Below are positions 33,655 to 44,231 of a stretch of 60,000 nt of DNA, piece after piece (the stretch's first letter is position 1; every line of letters starts with the position of its first letter). The notes under the pieces are model-generated. The model was not told the origin of the DNA, made no database searches, and saw nothing but the letters and a program-made list of their open reading frames with translations. Made by a program: the position numbers and the translations under genes. The stretch covers positions 28,042,042-28,102,041 of the forward strand of contig CM060734.1 of the NCBI GenBank assembly GCA_030704615.1, written 5' to 3'. Source of the DNA: Takakia lepidozioides. Lineage: Eukaryota > Streptophyta > Takakiopsida > Takakiales > Takakiaceae.

Positions 33655-34900
33655 AGACAGATGCAACAAGCCTGGGTAGAGGCCTTCGTACCGTCAGGAG
33701 AGGAGGAGAGTGCGGTGAATGCACCAGGACCCCCTTAGTTGTTGCCATTGGACACCACACCTCTTGTGTGGCAGTGCCTGGATGAAGGCATATGCCTTCT
33801 GGACTTGTTTGGCGGGATCAACATTGGATTGGCTGCAGTGCTGTAGGTAGGTGTACGAGTTTGACGTTACCTATATGTGGAGAGGGATGAGACTGCACGA
33901 CGCATCTCACTGCGCCATGTTGCTTAGTTGGTGCAGCAGTACCCTGATTTGTTGCCAGTGTCTGCAGTTCGTGGATACCAACAAGCCTTGCCAGCAGACA
34001 TCTCATTGCTGGGGGCGCATGATTTGGAGCGGGTTGGCCCTATTCACTTAGTAGTGGCAGGTTGGCCCTGCCAAGGGCTTTCATCAGCTGGGTATGGCAA
34101 TGGGTTACAAGACTCAAGGTCACGCCTGTTTTGGGAGATGTTGAGGGTCCTGCGCTATTTACAGCTTCAGCAGACAGACTCTGCGGCATATATCTTGGAG
34201 AATGTGCCATTGATGGGTGATTCTCGGGCCAAGGTGATGGCCAGTGTACATCAAGTGCGGTCTTGGCTTGGGTCAGCAGTGTTGCTAGATGCAGCTGCAG
34301 TGGGGTCATGGGCTCATCGCCCACGACTATGGTGGACCAACTTGATGCCACCTGCATTGCTCAAGCGTGCATTTGATGGGGTGCAGCGGCCACCAAACCT
34401 GACGGTGGATAACATTTTGGACATAGGAAGGCAGTCTTAGCGTGTGAGACATGATGACCGATCACCTTTGGCAGTGGTCAATAAGGTGGGTCACCCACGA
34501 GTCGCATTGCCTACACTACTCAGTTTTCTAGGATCCCATGCTTTTCGGGATGGTGGACCTGGCCTCTTGTGGGATAGCCAGTTGCACCAATTAGTGGAGC
34601 CCAATGCTGACGAGCGCGAGCGGGCGATGGGTTTTACCACTGGTACCACGGCGGTGCCATCTATTTCTGAGGCATCACGTCGTCAGGTGTTGGGGCAAGC
34701 AATGGATCTCAATTGCTTGATCTGGATTATCAGCTTGGCTATGGCTGAGCAGCGCCGAGTACGGAGTACACTTCCCTTGATGGTCTCCCTGCCTACCGAG
34801 ACGGTACAAGCAGCGAGTGGGGGCGAACAGGTGAGGACCACGAGGTGCAGGCCGTATCCATGGCACACGTGGGAGGTGTTCGAGGTTCAAAAGGAGTTGG
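33655..34900 (+). pseudogene. C5 cytosine DNA methyltransferase domain inside gypsy C
   Basis: One frame carries the motifs in canonical, unpermuted order. Motif I is LLDLFGGINIGLAAV (about 33796). An acidic motif II is VERDETARRI (33880). Motif IV is VVAGWPCQGLSSAG (34048), with the catalytic PCQ cysteine present. Motif VI is AYILENVPLM (34186). Motif VIII is HRPRLWWTNL (34316). Motif X is ASRRQVLGQAMDLN (34670-34715). The linear order excludes a plant DRM-type permuted enzyme, and the short span between VIII and X leaves little room for a target-recognition domain. Stops at about 33841, 33856, 33919 and 34438 inactivate this copy. A linker of about 90 residues leads into RT. The fused position argues for expression as part of the polyprotein. 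Confidence 0.9.
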
Positions 34901-35006
34901 CAGCCAAGGCGGCCGTGATGGATGAGGTTGGGGATTTTTCTCGGGTTGAGGAGGTCCTCAAGGATGGGATGATGGGGCAGGAGAAAGACGACGTATACGG
35001 CGGTTC

Positions 35007-36392
35007 TTGAGGGCTTATAGGAACTGTTTTGCCTTCAGTTTGAAGGACTTGGGAGCACTGAAGGGTCAAGAGATTCGCATTGAATTGGCCACTGACACGC
35101 CAATCTTTCGGAGACCCTATAGATACAGTGACATGGAGAGGTCCTTGATTCAGATGAGGACTCAGGACCTCTGGGAGGCTGGTTTGGTGGAGCTATCTGG
35201 TGGAGAGTATGCTTCAGCCATAGTGATGCCAGCCAAGAAGGATGTCTATGGCAATTGGATGGAGAGACGTATGTGCGGTGATTACCGGCCTGTAAATCGT
35301 TAGACCAAGTCCGATAGGTATGCCATGCCGACACCAGAGGAGATCTTTGATGCCATTGGGCATGCCAAGGTCTTTAGCACTTTGGATTTACGATCCGGAT
35401 ATCACCAGTTGCCGATCAAGGAGGTGGATAAGCAGAAGACGGCATTCTGGGGGATCAATGAGCACGGGAAGGATTGCCTATACCAGTGGCGGTTCTTACC
35501 ATTTGGGCTTAAGAACGCTCCTGCAGAGTTTCAGAGAGTCATGGACAGGATTCTAGCAGGGGTGGAGTTTGCTTGGTGCTACATAGATGACATCATCATC
35601 TTTAGTGCTACCTTGGAGGAGCATGAGAGACACCTTCAGGTGGTATTTGAGCGCTTGAGGGCACACGAACTGAAGTTACATCCGAGGAAGTGCAAGTTTT
35701 TCCACAACCAGATTGAGTATCTGGGTCACATGATATATCCTGGAGGATTGGGGGTACAGCAGACTAAGGTAGAGGCCATTGCACAGATTCCACGCCCCAC
35801 GGATGTGAGCCAAGTTCGAGCTTTCATGGGGTTGGCAAACTATTATAGACGATTTGTCAAGGGATTTAGTGCCATTGCAAAGGCTCTAACCAAGCTGACC
35901 AAGGTGGACCAGGAGTGGCAGTGGGAAGATGAGCAAGAACAAGCTTTCCAAGAGCTCAAGGCGAGGTTGACCTCGGCGCCCATCTTGAGACGACTTATCA
36001 GGGGGCGTCATTTTCAGCTGCATACAGATTAGAGCATGTTGGGGCTTGGAGCGGTGCTCACACAGGTGGATGATGAGGGAAGAGAGTTCATAGTGGCTTA
36101 TGCCAGTCGCTTGAACAACGCTGCAGAGGCTAAGTATAGCTCATATGAGGGAGAGTGCTTAGCTGCAGTGTGGGTCGTGGCACACTTCAGGTGCTATCTA
36201 TATGATAATCTCTTCACCCTTGTCACGGATCACCAGCCACTCAAGTGGTTGATGGAGTCAGACAAGCTTACAGGGAAGCTTGCACGGTGGGCACTCATAC
36301 TTCAAGAGTATGACTTTCAGGTTGTGCATCGACCGGGTTTGGTCAATCGGGATGCGGATGGGTTGAGTCGCAATCCATGCACGAGCCAGTAG
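35007..36392 (+). pseudogene. RT and RNase H of gypsy C
   Basis: RT: CGDYRPVNR (35275), then TAG, then AMPTPEEIFDAIG, FSTLDLRSGYHQLPI, FGLKNAPAEFQRVMD, catalytic YIDD (35580) and LGHMIYPGGLGVQQTK. Thumb and connection: FMGLANYYRRFVKGFS. RNase H: HTD, TAG, SMLGLGAVLTQ; YASRLNNAAEAKYSSYEGEC; and VTDHQPLKWLM. Catalytic residues are preserved. Only two stops occur (35302, 36031) before the terminal TAG at 36390, so decay is light. Confidence 0.93.
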
Positions 36393-36434
36393 GATCACAT
36401 TGGAGCTCGGTGGCATCGTGAGACGGACAAGGAG

Positions 36435-37940
36435 ATGGTGCCCGGATGGCATGCATCTGCATTTCTGTGTATCTTGGCAGCAGAAGGTCAGGTTGGACCT
36501 ACAACAGGGATGACTGTAGACCGAGTGTCTGAGGACCCTGAGGCCAGCAATGAGCAAGGTGGCGCCAAAGATATACATGAGGATTCAGCTGTGTTGGACT
36601 ATCTCTGCACTGGGGGCACACCTGCTCCGAGTGTGGGAAGATGGTCGAGTGAGGATTGTGCCTCACCCAACCCAACGGGCACAGTTAGTGCGGCATGCCC
36701 ATGAGGAGTTGGGGCATTTTGGGGTGCGACGCACTCATAGTCTACTGCAGGGGCAGTATTGGTGGCGTGGTATGCACACAGAGGTGCAATAATTTGTGGT
36801 TAGGTGCATGGTGTGTGACAGGGTGCGTTCTTCATTCAACGCCCCTACTCCACAATTGCACCCTCTTCCGATCATGGGATTGGGCTACAGGTGGAGTCTT
36901 GACTTCGCAGGGCCGTTGCCACTGACCATGCGCCACAACAAGTACGTGTTGGTGATGGTGGAGCACTTCTCCAAGTGGATCGAGTTGGTTCCATTGCCTG
37001 ATAAGGCTAGTGAGGGAGCTGCGTATGCATTCTTGGATTGTGTACTTAGCCGATTCGGTGCTCCAGCTGAGGTATTCACGGACCAAGGGAGAGAGTTCTT
37101 GGGGGAGTTTCAGGCGTTGTGTGACAAGGCCTTGGTAGACCACCGCACCACTTCTCGGGATCATCCTGAGGCCGATGGCTTGGCAGAGAGGGTTGTTCAG
37201 ACAGTGAAGAGGGGTTTGCGCAAGTATGGCTTGCAGAAGGGACACCTAGGAGATTGGGACCTTCATTTAGCTTGGTTAGCCATGGGCTACAGGTTCAGCA
37301 AGCAAGCATCACTTGCCTCCTTCTCACCATACTTTCTTCTCTTTGGCCGAGAGCCGGATTTGCCTGCATCCATTCGTAGAGAAGCTGCTACAGTTCTCAA
37401 CCTTGACGATCCGGATATGTGGGCACGTGCATGTGATCAGCGTGCAAAGTTGTTCAAGAAAGTCATGCCCATGGCTTTCGAGAACATTGTCATTGCACAA
37501 CATCGTGATACGTTGAGGTATGCTACCATACGTGGTGGGGGCTATTGTCTTGGGGTTCGGAGATTTAACCCTGGTGACTATGTTTATCTGCAGCAGACTG
37601 CTCCTACGACCTTGGATGTGACTGCAGGACGTACTATTTTGAGGGTTCGAGAGGTGTTGCCCTCAGGAGTCCTGATCTTGGAGGGTCGGGATGGCATGAT
37701 TTGGAAGGACCATGTGCGTAATTACACGCCATGTCACCTTTCAAATGTTGATGGAAGGGTTGACCCAAACCTGGCAGTGGTACCTGCAAGTTTGAGGTGC
37801 ATGTTGTGTGGGTCTGCTAGAGGGGCCATGCTGGTGTGTGATCAAAGCTCTAGAGGTTAGCATATGGGATGCTTGACTCCACCTCTTGAGATGGTTCCTG
37901 ATAGGGATTGGTTATGTTTGCATTGCATTGGATAGTGGGA
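36435..37940 (+). pseudogene. Integrase of gypsy C with C-terminal PHD-like finger
   Basis: H2C2 zinc segment at 36690-36830 (HAHEELGHFGVRRTH, later CMVCDRV) is split by a frameshift and a TAA at 36790. The core at 36880-37250 has WSLDFAGP, FTDQGREFL and PEADGLAERV, giving the DDE triad. A GDYVYLQQ SH3-like segment is at 37570. Beyond the usual end, 37795-37935 encodes CMLCGSARGAMLVCDQ, then H-M-G-C, then DWLCLHC: the Cys4-His-Cys3 spacing of a PHD finger. In this copy the fourth Cys is Ser, and a TAG at 37858 replaces the residue before His (usually aromatic or Trp). PHD fingers bind histone H3 tails, so a targeting role is plausible by analogy with integrase chromodomains. Confidence 0.8.
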
Positions 37941-38192
37941 GTGGATACAACCATGGAAGGCTAACAAGAAATGCAAGGCCAAGCTACTAGGAGACCAACA
38001 CACGAGATCCTGACTCAAGTTCACAGATTGTAAGACGGCGACTAACGATGGGGTTGCTCTTGTACCCGGCCTCTTGGTCTATAGAGTTTGAATACAATAG
38101 GGACAGTGATAGAGGACTTAGTACGGCTGTGGCTATTACATCTTGTAGCTATCTGGAGTTAGAGGGACCTAACCACCAGCTAGGGGGGCGAT

Positions 38193-38608
38193 TGTGGTAG
38201 ACTACTTTATTGTGCATATATGTGTGGTGTGGTTTGGACAACGATGTAGTTGTGTAACGATATGTATGTGCACAATAGCTGTCAAGTTAAATAAACACAG
38301 TGAGAAACTAACAAGAATAAATCTAGTTATTTATATTTAACACTTGGAATTAGTTCAAGTGTTAAGTCAGGTGTCAAGTTTAGCTTGACACCTGAACCAT
38401 CTTATCTTCACGAGCTCGTCAGTCGTGCGGCTCATCTCTCTCGAGTTGAGTCTGCACGACCGAGCTCCTTCACTGCTTAGAATCTGAGTGTGCTTATGAA
38501 GGGAGAATAGGATGTTGTGGGGGTGGAGTCCCCATAGCTTGGGGTGCCCCTAGCTCGACTCTTAGTTTAACGAGTGATGGTGTTGCATTTCGTTTTTCGG
38601 TGTCAACA
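38193..38608 (+). repeat. 3' LTR of gypsy C
   Basis: TAGGGGGGCGAT (candidate polypurine tract, 38181-38192) precedes TGTGGTAGACTAC; the LTR ends GGTGTCAACA, giving TG...CA and 416 bp. Supported by a second partial copy of its first 95 bp at 38632. Confidence 0.7.
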
Positions 38609-38631
38609 GTGTGATTTTAGTTTCCTATCTA

Positions 38632-38726
38632 TTGTGACAGACTACTTTATTGTGCATACATGTGTGGTGTGGTTTGGACAGCGATGTAGTTGTGTAGCGA
38701 TACGTATGCGCACGACAACTTTCATC
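38632..38726 (+). repeat. Truncated second LTR copy
   Basis: ATTGTGACAGACTACTTTAT and the following 75 bp match the start of the LTR at 38193 with about ten differences, many of them transitions. It breaks off near 38726. The remnant probably belongs to another family member that shared the site. Confidence 0.75.
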
Positions 38727-38789
38727 TATAACAGAGGAGTCACCAAAGAATGAGGAATTACCTCCATAGGGGTTATGACACTGGCATCA

Positions 38790-39200
38790 TATCTATAATT
38801 TTTCCATCCATGCCGGATGAAAAATACCAGGATTTGAATTCGTTTTATTCCCCCTTTATGCTTTTTTTTTCCGTACTGGATGAGGCTTTCTCTTAAGGGA
38901 TGACGAATTACCTGTTAGGATGAAAAACCGTTGCCTTGGATGATGTATACTACTTTTTCATCCTGCTGATGGACCTCATCCAAATAAATGAACCTATTTA
39001 TTTTTTCATCTGGACCGGATGAAAAAAGCAACTTATGATGGCCATGGAGATTTTTTAAATTACCCTTAATTATTGCTAATTAAGGAGTGAAACCCTAACT
39101 CCTACCCTATAATCTACTGTTTAAACCTAGCTAACGGATGACATCCGTCGGGTTTTTAAGAGAAAGGATATTGATTATTCATCCTCCGGATGAAAAATCG
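38790..39200. repeat. GGATGAAAAA inverted-repeat cluster
   Basis: GGATGAAAA or its complement TTTTCATCC occurs about nine times; several face each other as hairpins, e.g. TTTTTTCATC / GGATGAAAAAA around 39000-39027 and CATCCTCCGGATG near 39180. No gene seen. Confidence 0.65.
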
Positions 39201-39570
39201 GGCTCTGCCCTAGGGTGTCTCTCCCGCTGTCAGCTGCATTCCTCGTGCTGCTGAGCTCGCGAGTTATGGCGTCTGAGCTCTGCTGCTACCCTGTCTGTTG
39301 CTTCATGCCAGACGAGCTCCTGGGGATGCGCAATGGCGGCGTCTTGTCTCTTCTCACAGGCGGGAGAACCCGCTGTGATGAGATCGTCCCTTTCCCTCCT
39401 CTGGCTTTTATGTTTCGCAGCGGCGCTTTGGTGGGGAAGTATATCGCTCCCTCTCCCTTCTTAGACCTAGCATTTGCATGCTTCGCTTCTCCTTTGCTGT
39501 GCTGGAGGTGGCGTGTTGGTGGCGATGGCGCAGTGTTACCTTCCCCAATCGCTCAAAGTGCTTTTGGCAA

Positions 39571-40217
39571 TTAGGGTTCCTTGTTGCTTAAATAAAGCAA
39601 TGGCGAAGGTGATGGTCGGCACCGATCATCACTTTTGCCTTGATACATATTCTTTCCTGCCTCGCTGACTTCCTGAATCTGCTGAAATAAGACACCAACT
39701 ACAGTCTTCTGTAAAGCGATGATCGGTGGCGATCATCGCTTTTCCCACATCGGGGGACTATCAGTAAAGAGGGAGAAGTGCGTTTGAGAGAACTTACGGA
39801 TCCCTTCGCCTTCTTTGGCTTCGTGGCTGCATCGCTCGGATCGTCCTCTGCAGCTTTCCTCTTCCCTTTTTCATCGGTCTGAACATAAGAAAAAACAATG
39901 TATTGATCCCACATGGAATGGAAAACATCAAGACTAATGATAACAGTATTATGCGGATATTGAATGATCACCATTTCTGTCTGATGTAGGGTTTGCTGAC
40001 TTCCTCCCGGTATGGCGTCCACTACTCCTTCTTCTGTTGTGTTGTCTTCGTGCATGAACTCGGCTGACACTGTTTGGTTACCTACGCTCACTGCTCCAGC
40101 CGTCGCTGCGACTGCGGCGACCTCACTCTCACTTCCTACATGCTCTTCTGCTTGATCTGTCTCCAAGTTCACATGTTGCCTAAGTGCTGCACCATCTTGC
40201 ATGCGACGCCTCGTCAT
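39571..40217 (-). CDS. Small spliced gene, predicted nuclear protein of unknown function
   Basis: Three phase-0 exons on the minus strand: about 40217-39972, 39878-39798 and 39708-39571. The introns are 93 and 89 bp; the second has a consensus GTAAGT donor and a CTTTACAG acceptor. The first exon is Ala/Glu/Val-rich (VAAVAATAGAVSVGNQTV). The second is strongly basic-acidic, TDEKGKRKAAEDDPSDAATK then PKKAKGS, a likely nuclear localisation signal. The third ends in TAA at 39571. The start is uncertain because the frame stays open upstream to 40556. The second intron holds a 13-bp-arm hairpin next to its 3' splice site and the last exon holds a second, related one. No known domain. Confidence 0.45.
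39609..39632. repeat. Hairpin in the last exon of the small gene
   Basis: Arms GTGATGGTCGG and CCGATCATCAC with a two-base centre and one mismatch. Same family as the hairpin at 39713. Confidence 0.8.
39713..39742. repeat. Hairpin in the second intron of the small gene
   Basis: Perfect 13-bp arms AAAGCGATGATCG and CGATCATCGCTTT around loop GTGG. On the transcribed strand the stem ends two bases before the CAG acceptor. Confidence 0.9.
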
Positions 40218-41066
40218 TTGCTCTCTTGATCTCAGCCTCTCTCTAACCGATGTAAAATACAATGATTTCCTCCTCTTCCGAACCGAACAAGGAACCCTCT
40301 CCAGCTTGACTTCCTCTCTTCCTCTAAGAAACAAGAATGATGAACAGACTCGCTTTCTTCCGGGGTCCCTTCGTTTTGGAAGTGTCCCTGGAACCGTTCG
40401 ATTCCCTCTTGCGTGTCCAATACTTGAACGTACGTGATAGTGAAAATAGCATAACCTATTTGACAGCTGTTCCTTTGCGCAGTTGTTTTGGGTTCTTGGC
40501 GTGTGCAAACATAAATTTGACATGTGTCTTTTTTGTGACGGCTTCATTAATATCACCGTTGGACGTCATGGATGAGAATTCTCAAAGTACTTGCCATGAG
40601 GCCTACTTAGGATTTAACGGAATATGCGTATGTGGAGAGTTATGGGCCCAGGGATTGCATGATCTTGAAACCATCCACATGATTTGACATACTGGATATA
40701 GTCATGGCCTGACAAATGAACTAATTACTTCAATTCTCTTCCCATTATCCCTGCATGGGATCCTCAGGCTGTCTTCAAGGAAGTTGGCGGGTTTTGATTG
40801 TTTTGGGGAGACCCCCACAACTAGATGGATTATCTGTCAGCATTGCTCAGAAGACAATACAGACTGCATGTCACATACGTTAATTTGACGGTGACTTGTC
40901 AGGAATCGTCCCACATTGATTAGATGGAATATCATAATATGCACAATCTTCAAGGAACGGGTGCTTCCGCCTCATTTCATGTGCAACCAGTGTGTTGCAT
41001 AGCTGAATCATCTGATTTCGCAAAGGAGCAGCTGAGGAAAGAGAACCCCCCGCTCGGGGACGTAAC
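40218..41066. other. Stretch without confident genes
   Basis: The minus-strand frame of the small gene remains open to 40556 but does not look protein-like. 40560-41066 shows no recognised feature and may hold the promoter of the Mutator-like gene that follows. Confidence 0.35.
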
Positions 41067-44022
41067 ATGGCTTCCTCCGAAGCAGAGTTTTATTCTGACG
41101 ACAAACCAGTGCCTTTCTCCAAAGAAGCACTTGACAATGGATTCGCGATTGTGACGGAACATGTCCTGGCTACCCGGTTTGAACTTTTGAATGGGTCCAT
41201 CTTCTTGGAGAAAGAGGTGTACGATTTCGACGGGAAGTTGTTGAAATACTCTTTTCAAAATCGTGATGAGACGGCTCATGTGAGCCAGTGGAGAGTGCGC
41301 CCTGGTAGATACAGAGTACTTGGAGAGCCTCGGAGAAAGTCCCTTGGATCATATGTGACGCCTGGGACTGTTGCTTCAGTCGTTGAAGACAAAAAAGAGG
41401 TAGTGGTGAAAAAAAAAGAAACGTGCTCAACTCCAATCGTTGAGCTTTCGGATTCGTCCGATGATGACGTTAGTGAAATTCCAACTCCAGTCCTTTGTAC
41501 TGTAGTTGTGGAAGCAGATGAAGAAGACATTTGTAGTGTCATTCCAAAACTACGGGCGAAGGAATGGTAGGTTTCAAAAGTGAGTTGCGGGGAATTGATT
41601 GGGAAGCTTTGAAGTAGGTGCTTGCGAAGTTCCTGCCAGAGACTTTTGATGGGGATATCCTGCCTCCTCCTCCGTGAGTTGGAGGTATAACAAGCCTGAT
41701 GCACGGAATGGACAAGAAACACGACGGGCACCCATGGTGCAGAACAAAAACATCCAATATTCAAAATGAGGACAAGCTTGTTTTCATGAGAAACAGTTTG
41801 CAATGGACACCTTAGGTGTGATAATTTGAATTGCAGACACTTTCTTCAGTCTGGGGTTCACAATCAAAGCGAGTGGGAGGGTCTCGCGGAAAATCCATTT
41901 AAGCCTGGGACTGCTCCTCCAGCGGAAACCACTTTCGTTTGCAAATTCTGCAAACTAGTACCAACCTGCCTGGTGCTGTGTGGAGCAAGAATGTACTATG
42001 TTGTCCACCATTTGAAAACCATGACAAGAGCTTGTGTGCATTTTGGTTTCCATAATTGCAGTTTGTGACATGCAATCCGAGGATACGGAATCCTAGAAGC
42101 TCATGTGGAATTCCCTTGTACGTGTTATGGGCTGCCATGGGGTGCCATCTCCAAATTTCGCTGGTTTTATGGCAGATAGTGCTCAGGCAAATTTCAATGC
42201 AGTTCGAATTGTCTTCGGATCAGGCGACCCAAAAGTGCCAATGTCGGGAAGAGAGCGTACATGTCTATTCCATTGGACACAATCTTTGGAGAAACATACA
42301 AAATCGGACATCAAACCAAAGATGCAGACACAGCACCGTAAATTGTGCAAAGAGTACAAAGATGCTAGAACAATGAAGGAGGCGGACACTTTGTTCTAGA
42401 CAATTCGTGCTTGGTGGTTCTCTTCTGGAGTTGCATCGCTTGAGAGTATGAGAGCATTGGAAGATTGGCCGGCGTTTTGGCACTTCTGGTACAAACAGTG
42501 GGGAGCAGCCATGACAATGGTGCGAGGCTTGTATTGCTAGTTTTATTCATACATTTACTTTCCAAATTTTGCTCTCTTTACTTTCTTTATGTTGTTCCCT
42601 GTGCACTGTTCTGAAGTGTGGTTCTGCTCTTTGCAGAACATGTCCATTGAGGAAATGGCGGACATGCCATCTTGCAATTTGGCAGAGACTGTGCACAATG
42701 CATGGTTGCAACAGTCTGGGAAACGAGGTCGGGATTTGTATGTGGCAACAACAGATGATCTGATACGTGCCTTGCAACAACAAACCAGATACCGTGATTT
42801 CTTGCGAGGAGGGGCTGGTGGCAAGGGTCCGGACAAACAGGAGTTGATGTTGCGTGCTGCAAACAGATCTAGGGATCCAAGCAAGATAGCATGGGCGGTG
42901 AGCATGTATGCCCAGGGAACGCCACTTGTTTCTAGAGTTCCACATCTTGAAGGGGAGGAGAGATTCGGCTCATGTAAGAGGAAATTGAACACCCCACCTG
43001 GTTCGGATTCCGATTCGCACAGGGCAGACCGTGATAACTTCTCGAAGCCTCGTGTTCCCCTGCATGGCAGATCCATGTTCGGAACCTCCATTCTGGAGGA
43101 ACCTCCGACTTGACGGCATGCTCCAGCATCTAACAGTGCCACTGAAATGGTGCAGGAGAGAAACTACCCCCTTGATGTGCTGGAGTCCGCATGCCCCGAC
43201 CACGTTTGGCACATAGAACGCACAAGTGCAGGGTCTCGTGTGAAATGTACAGCGATCAGGGCAACTAATTTCAAGAAGTGCACTTCATCTATATCCAGAG
43301 GCGGTGCCCAGACTCCTGCTCCGACTTTCACGGGTTTGATGCGTCCATACGGCCAACCAGAAGCAAAGAACCACAAGTTATGGTTCTGCGCAGATGATTG
43401 TGGTAGATGTGTGCATGGAACTGTGCGTCCTTCCGTGGTGATGAAGCCAGCTCCTCCAACCGTTTGGCCAGTCAAGGTGGGAACACATCTCACAAGTCAG
43501 GAGATTGCAATGCTGGAGGAGGCAGGCTTTTCCCTTGCGAGACAACCCCTACTGCATACATGTGTTTCTACTTCTGCGTCCTCTCGGGTCCCCCCGACAA
43601 ATCCTCACTTGTGGCCAACCAAACGAGATGGAAAGCTGGTTCGGCATTTCTTTCCAACCGCTGAACACTTCGGCAAAGTGGAGTCCGCAAGAATGCTCCA
43701 AGTTCGTGTTGCAAGCACCACGGAAGTGCCCGATCCAGGATATGGTCGGGTGTACACAATGATCACTTCGACATCTGCTGTTCATGACAGGGCATACGAC
43801 ATCACGGTTTTCAATTTTCCCAATTGCACATGTCCTGATTTTGTGAATATGCTATCAACCAGTTTAGGCAAGAGAGGTAAATTCATACCCTGCAAACATT
43901 TGTATTTCGTATTTTTTAAGAGGATGGTTTGCGATCCCAAACGTGACAACTTCGTTCACCAGGCCACTCTGAGTTTCAACGAGGTCGATACTCTATTGCA
44001 GCGGGATACAACACATAGGTAG
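41067..44022 (+). mobile_element. Mutator-like transposase gene B with SWIM zinc finger, internally deleted
   Basis: Homologous to gene A (15151-18840) along most of its length. ATG at 41067; FDGKLLKYSF; an acidic SDSSDDD stretch; MDKKHDGHPWCRTKTS near 41708-41755; the Cys/His region TMTRACVHFGFHNCSL at 42020; FMADSAQANFNAVRIVFG at 42167; CLFHWTQSLEKH; a 106-bp intron 42531-42636 at the same place as in A; then MPSCNLAETVHNAW. The terminal SWIM finger is CTCPDF...CKH at 43830-43900, with TAG at 44020. The roughly 160 residues that in A carry the candidate first catalytic Asp are missing at about 42065-42110. Stops near 41617, 41677 and 42398 and a frameshift near 43110 show it is inactive. 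Confidence 0.6.
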
Positions 44023-44231
44023 CATCAACTATGCCATGTGGTATATGGACGATCATGCTATAAAATGTGCAATTTGCAACATTGTCATGGAAATTCAATT
44101 CAAATCAATTCGTTTGCAACATCGTCGGCGGTGCAATGATACTCGTTTCCTCACCAAAGATGCCTTGAGAGCATGTCGAATTGTTGGTGCCAGTGCTATG
44201 AGTTGGGCAAATGTAATGTTTGCCTGAATGT

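Larger units (their letters stand above)
33165..38608 (+). mobile_element. Ty3/gypsy element C with embedded DNA methyltransferase
   Basis: Order on the plus strand: retropepsin C-terminal part, C5 cytosine methyltransferase, RT, RNase H, integrase, PHD-like finger, polypurine tract, 3' LTR. gag, the protease N-terminus and the 5' LTR are missing, so it is 5'-truncated near 33165. Coding frames alternate between two registers, with about nine stops, mostly TAG at Gln- or Trp-compatible positions. Retrotransposon-borne C5 methyltransferases are known from charophytes and dinoflagellates, where self-methylation was proposed. Confidence 0.9.

Noticed and set aside
39215-39574. Plus-strand frame starting with a signal-peptide-like MSLPLSAAFLVLLSS
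   Set aside because: It abuts the last exon of a phase-consistent minus-strand gene, has no recognisable domain, and its hydrophobic start is not enough support.
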